From Nymphalis io (Eukaryota > Arthropoda > Insecta > Lepidoptera > Nymphalidae): 64,000 bases of DNA. The stretch's first letter is position 1; every line of letters starts with the position of its first letter. Made by a program: the position numbers and the translations under genes. The DNA lies in NCBI RefSeq assembly GCF_905147045.1, contig NC_065906.1, positions 3,906,001 through 3,970,000 of the forward strand. The letters run 5' to 3'. The notes under the pieces were generated by a model, which worked only from the letters and a program-made list of their open reading frames with translations, was not told the DNA's origin and searched no databases. Below are positions 60,674 through 64,000 of the stretch, in pieces.

Positions 60674-63600
60674 TCAGTGAGCGAGTTTTTGGTATTCGCC
60701 AGTCGTTAGCGATTTATCGTCAGATTTCTCGACCTTTTCATAAGGCTTTTCGAGTTTTGGCCTTTTCGGCTCGGCGTCGAGTGGCCGGTGCGACTTCATG
60801 TGCGCGCTACGACTTTTAACTTTGTTAAATACTCTGAAACATAATAGGGTACATATTAAGAATCGGCAACAAAAAAAAACATAAAAAAGCAAAAATGGGA
60901 GTCGACCTGCAAACAAAGCACGTAAGCTAAGCAAAGCATCTCATTAGTGACGTCATACTAAGCTTAAACACGCAACATTGATACACAATATCTTTCAATT
61001 ATATCTTAAAGTCGTAAACAAATTTTACGTATAACACTATTCTATTTTATGTATTGGTATAATAATATTCAATACTTTTCATTTATATTTACAACATTTG
61101 ACATAGTATGGTCCCTGGGACAGTTATTTTACGTTTTAGTATTTGCCAAAAACATCTTTAATAGACTAAAGTAAACTTATTATTTGGTGTGTATAATATT
61201 AATCTTTTATAGCGATAACACTTTTGTAACGAATCATTTAAGAAGAAGCCACAGGAATCTTTCTATGTCGATTTGAACCAACAACTAAATACTTTACTAT
61301 CTTTGATAACATTGATTTCCATGCACAATCACACAATCAAAGTAACACAATCTCTGTCGCTAACCCAGGAAATACCTATACATTAAATTTAAAACATTCA
61401 TCAATAAGAAAAGTAGACAGTGCTATATAGCACAAACGTTCCTTAAGCCGGTGTAAAAGTTAATTTACTATTTTAAACCTCAGATGTTTTTAAAACATGC
61501 CCAATTTAAGCACACCTTAATAATTATACTTTCCACACAATCTTATCAACACATGAATATTTAATGCGACTGATGTAAATTATTAATGTTTAATTATTTT
61601 GCATTTGCGAATGTTTGCGATTGAGGCCGACATGGAAGCGATATTGTATTTTCCAGGACTTCAAACTTACTTCCCGCAAATCTTGCACGGAAACTCCTCG
61701 CCATCGTAAGCGGTCGGTGGAGAGGCGCACAAAGCCGAGCCGGGAGCTGAAACCTGTCCTAATGTACCCTGGATGTGGACAAGTCGAGCGGGTTAACATC
61801 GGTACTTATCGCTATTCCGTGAATCTGAAGACAAAGTGTAGGCCAGGGTTGATGGCAGTGCTTACTTGCGGGATTTGACCGTCGTTCCAACTTCGCAAGT
61901 ACAGCGTTTTGTAGTCTTTAGTTACCTTCTTCCAGAAGTAGTAGAACTGGATGCATTGTTTCGAATCCTTCGTTCTTATCTAAAACATAAAATCGTAACT
62001 AAGGTAATCATGCTCTATTTATAAGAGAAAATTATTTAGGAATATACTTTATGATATATTACCAGCTGTGAAATCCTAAAGAAGTCTTTGTCATATTGAC
62101 TTAGGCCGGCTAGAAATGCTTCGACTTCGTCTGGCGTCCAGCGAGATTCATGCTGTGAAGGTGCAGCAGGACGGGACATAAGACGTAGAGTAGCGGCTCG
62201 GATATCCCCCCCACATTCGCCTAATGTTTGCAAGGCGTACTCTCTTGTGTGTCCACCGACAGGCATTGCAGCACACATCGCCAGTTCCATGAACATACGA
62301 ACTAGAGCCAAAACCGTTTCACAATTAAAACATGTAAACAACATTTAATAAGCAAAATGTAAATTATATTGTTTGATTAAACTTTACCTTCGTTGTCATC
62401 AAGGCCATCATTTATGCCAGGATCCCATAGAAGCTGTTCAGGTACTCGATGAAGATCTATACGATCATTGCATAGCTCAGGTATATCAGCTTGATGATCT
62501 ACTCCAATGTTAATTCGTGGTAATCGATGATCTTCTAAATGTGAGAGCAGGTTAGCATCTGCTTGGATTCCTACAAATTAAATTTAAATTTGCTTACAGT
62601 ATTATAAACATTAAGTATATTATATTAAGGTAATGACTATACCAACCATTTATTAATTCCATAAATAAGCCGCAGCCGTCTCTATCCGGTGGTAGAATTG
62701 GTTGAGGAGTGTAGTGATCAACTGAACGTCGCATACGTGAACGATAAGGACCAGCTGGAGAAGCACGTCTTTTACGTCTTTGTGGTGATGCTGGAACGCT
62801 GCTGGGACTTAGGAAAACAGCAGGTAGAGGATCTCTTCCTTCTACGCACACCTGTAAATATAAAAAAATATTAATTTTGTATGAGAAAAAAACTTATCTG
62901 GCATAGAAAGTTTCTATCTTTTATATACCTGTAGTGTCGTGTTATCATGCCACTGGTGAAGAGGTGCGGTAATAGGAGCTCCGATTCGGTGCTGTCGTCT
63001 GATAGCACGTTGATTTAGGAAATCACGTGGACTGCTCGATAAAAGTGGGTCTTCTGAATTCAGCATAATTCGCCGTGCTGTGGTTGATGGTTCAAGAACA
63101 TATGCGTCTAATGACCTACATTCTTCAGGCAGCACTTCTTCAAGTGCTTCTTCCACCTATTGACATGATTATAGTTAGATAATTTATTATGATTTAAAAT
63201 TAATAATTTAACAGAGTTTAGGCAAAACACACCTCCTCTTGGCTTGACATCGTTGCAGTAAAAAAGGCAGCAGTTAGTGGCGACGATGCACGCGGTACAG
63301 TATGGGCAGGTGAGTGAGCATCATGGGACGCAGGCGGTGTTGGGTAAGCCAGACCAGGCGATGATTCTGGCTGTGTCGAGTAACTTCCACTTGGCGATGT
63401 CGCTGTGTAGGCTAAGCCAGGAGAATCTCCAGTAGTATATGATAGTCCTGGTGAATTTTCAGTATATCCAATTCCAGGTGATGGTACTGGTGAACCACCA
63501 TGACAGGCTCCAAAATCAGCCAATGATTCTGGGAGTGGCGAGTTAAGTACAGCAGCAAGGCGGCGACTGGACGGGAATGTAACTGGCGACCGTTCTCGTA

Positions 63601-64000
63601 TTGATGCGGCAACAGTTGCATAGTCTTCTAGTGACGCAAGTTCTTCTAATTGATCTGATGTGGTGGCGAATTGGAAAGTATCTTCATTTAGGGCGGGTGA
63701 AAAATATCCATCGTCAGAGTTAAAGGACACCCCAAATAATTCTGGACGAAAAGTGAATTCTTGTTGTGGTGAACCTTGACCTGGATCTGATGATGAGCGC
63801 TTTACAACCTTTAAAAAATTAAAAAGGAATGTATATGTACAAAAGTAGCGACAAAATAAATCATTTATCATAAACTTACCTTTGAACTCCCCTTTTTTAA
63901 TAATTCAATTAAAGTTGAGTCTCTTTGGTTAGCGGAAATGTTGCTAGTTACGGTGCCAACTGGAGGTGCGCGCGGTGATACGAATTGCATTGATGAACCA
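60674..64000 (-). CDS. MIDEAS: ELM2-SANT-C2H2 protein of the MIDEAS/TRERF1/ZNF541 group (5' partial)
   Basis: Minus-strand exons: >64000..63880, 63808..63233, 63156..62929, 62851..62647, 62570..62388, 62301..62063, 61979..61866, 61768..61671, 60833..60674 (TGA); about 640 residues visible, phases consistent. The N-terminal part is Ser/Pro-rich with SPGLAYT-type repeats. ELM2 begins LPRINIGVDHQADIPEL and continues into AMCAAMPVGGHTREYALQTL; SANT follows (RWTPDEVEAFLAGLSQYDKD, QCIQFYYFWKKVTKDYKTLY). The C-terminus is one C2H2 finger (FPCKICGKVFNKVKSRSAHM, C-x2-C-x12-H-x3-H), split by the last intron, then a Lys-rich tail. In mammals this architecture scaffolds HDAC1/2 in the mitotic deacetylase (MiDAC) complex through ELM2-SANT. 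Which of the three vertebrate paralogues it matches best is not settled; the insect gene probably stands for all. Confidence 0.85.

Overview
This is nuclear DNA from an arthropod, almost certainly a moth or butterfly (Lepidoptera). Genes have many short exons with GT..AG introns, the non-coding DNA is very AT-rich, and the introns carry several dispersed SINE families plus decayed RTE-type and CR1/Jockey-type non-LTR elements of kinds common in Lepidoptera. I rebuilt the gene models by hand from splice sites, reading phase and recalled similarity to conserved animal proteins. No search was run.

Layout: (1) 1-2426, plus strand: the last four exons of a KCTD3/SHKBP1-type BTB/WD40 protein gene. 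(2) 2.5-4.9 kb: AT-rich spacer with one poly-A SINE. (3) 5.0-8.5 kb: a broken RTE-type retrotransposon carrying a 419-bp insert with a 17-bp flanking duplication, and a tRNA-derived SINE abutting its 3' end. (4) 12.7-17.4 kb, minus strand: RCE1, the CAAX prenyl endoprotease. Five exons were found and the last is missing; one intron holds a 3.4-kb antisense CR1/Jockey-type element. (5) 18.3-31.9 kb, plus strand: a complete 14-exon FBXO11 (928 codons plus stop), divergent from RCE1 over about 1 kb. (6) 34.9-38.9 kb, minus strand: a complete eight-exon ARHGAP11A-like RhoGAP gene (858 codons plus stop), convergent with FBXO11. (7) 40.0-42.0 kb: a Tc1-like DNA transposon, itself hit by a SINE. (8) 42.4-43.1 kb: a heavily decayed reverse-transcriptase relic. 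(9) 44.0-53.0 kb, plus strand: a complete 14-exon STT3B gene (769 codons plus stop). (10) 53-60.6 kb: gene-free, two SINEs. (11) 60.7-64.0 kb, minus strand: the 3' nine exons of an ELM2-SANT-C2H2 gene of the MIDEAS/TRERF1/ZNF541 group, running off the right edge.

The host genes are unrelated housekeeping or regulatory genes (prenyl-protein processing, SCF ubiquitin ligase, Rho regulation, N-glycosylation, histone deacetylase scaffold) and show no sign of forming one pathway. I saw no CRISPR array, operon, phage or virus, and no convincing novel system. The points worth following are nested transposon events, a tandem duplication inside a reverse transcriptase, a 5' motif shared by two different retroelements, a Cys/Ala-rich insert in FBXO11, a possible alternative last exon of STT3B, a near-perfect hairpin between two convergent genes, and an unidentified coding-like fragment at 12.1 kb.
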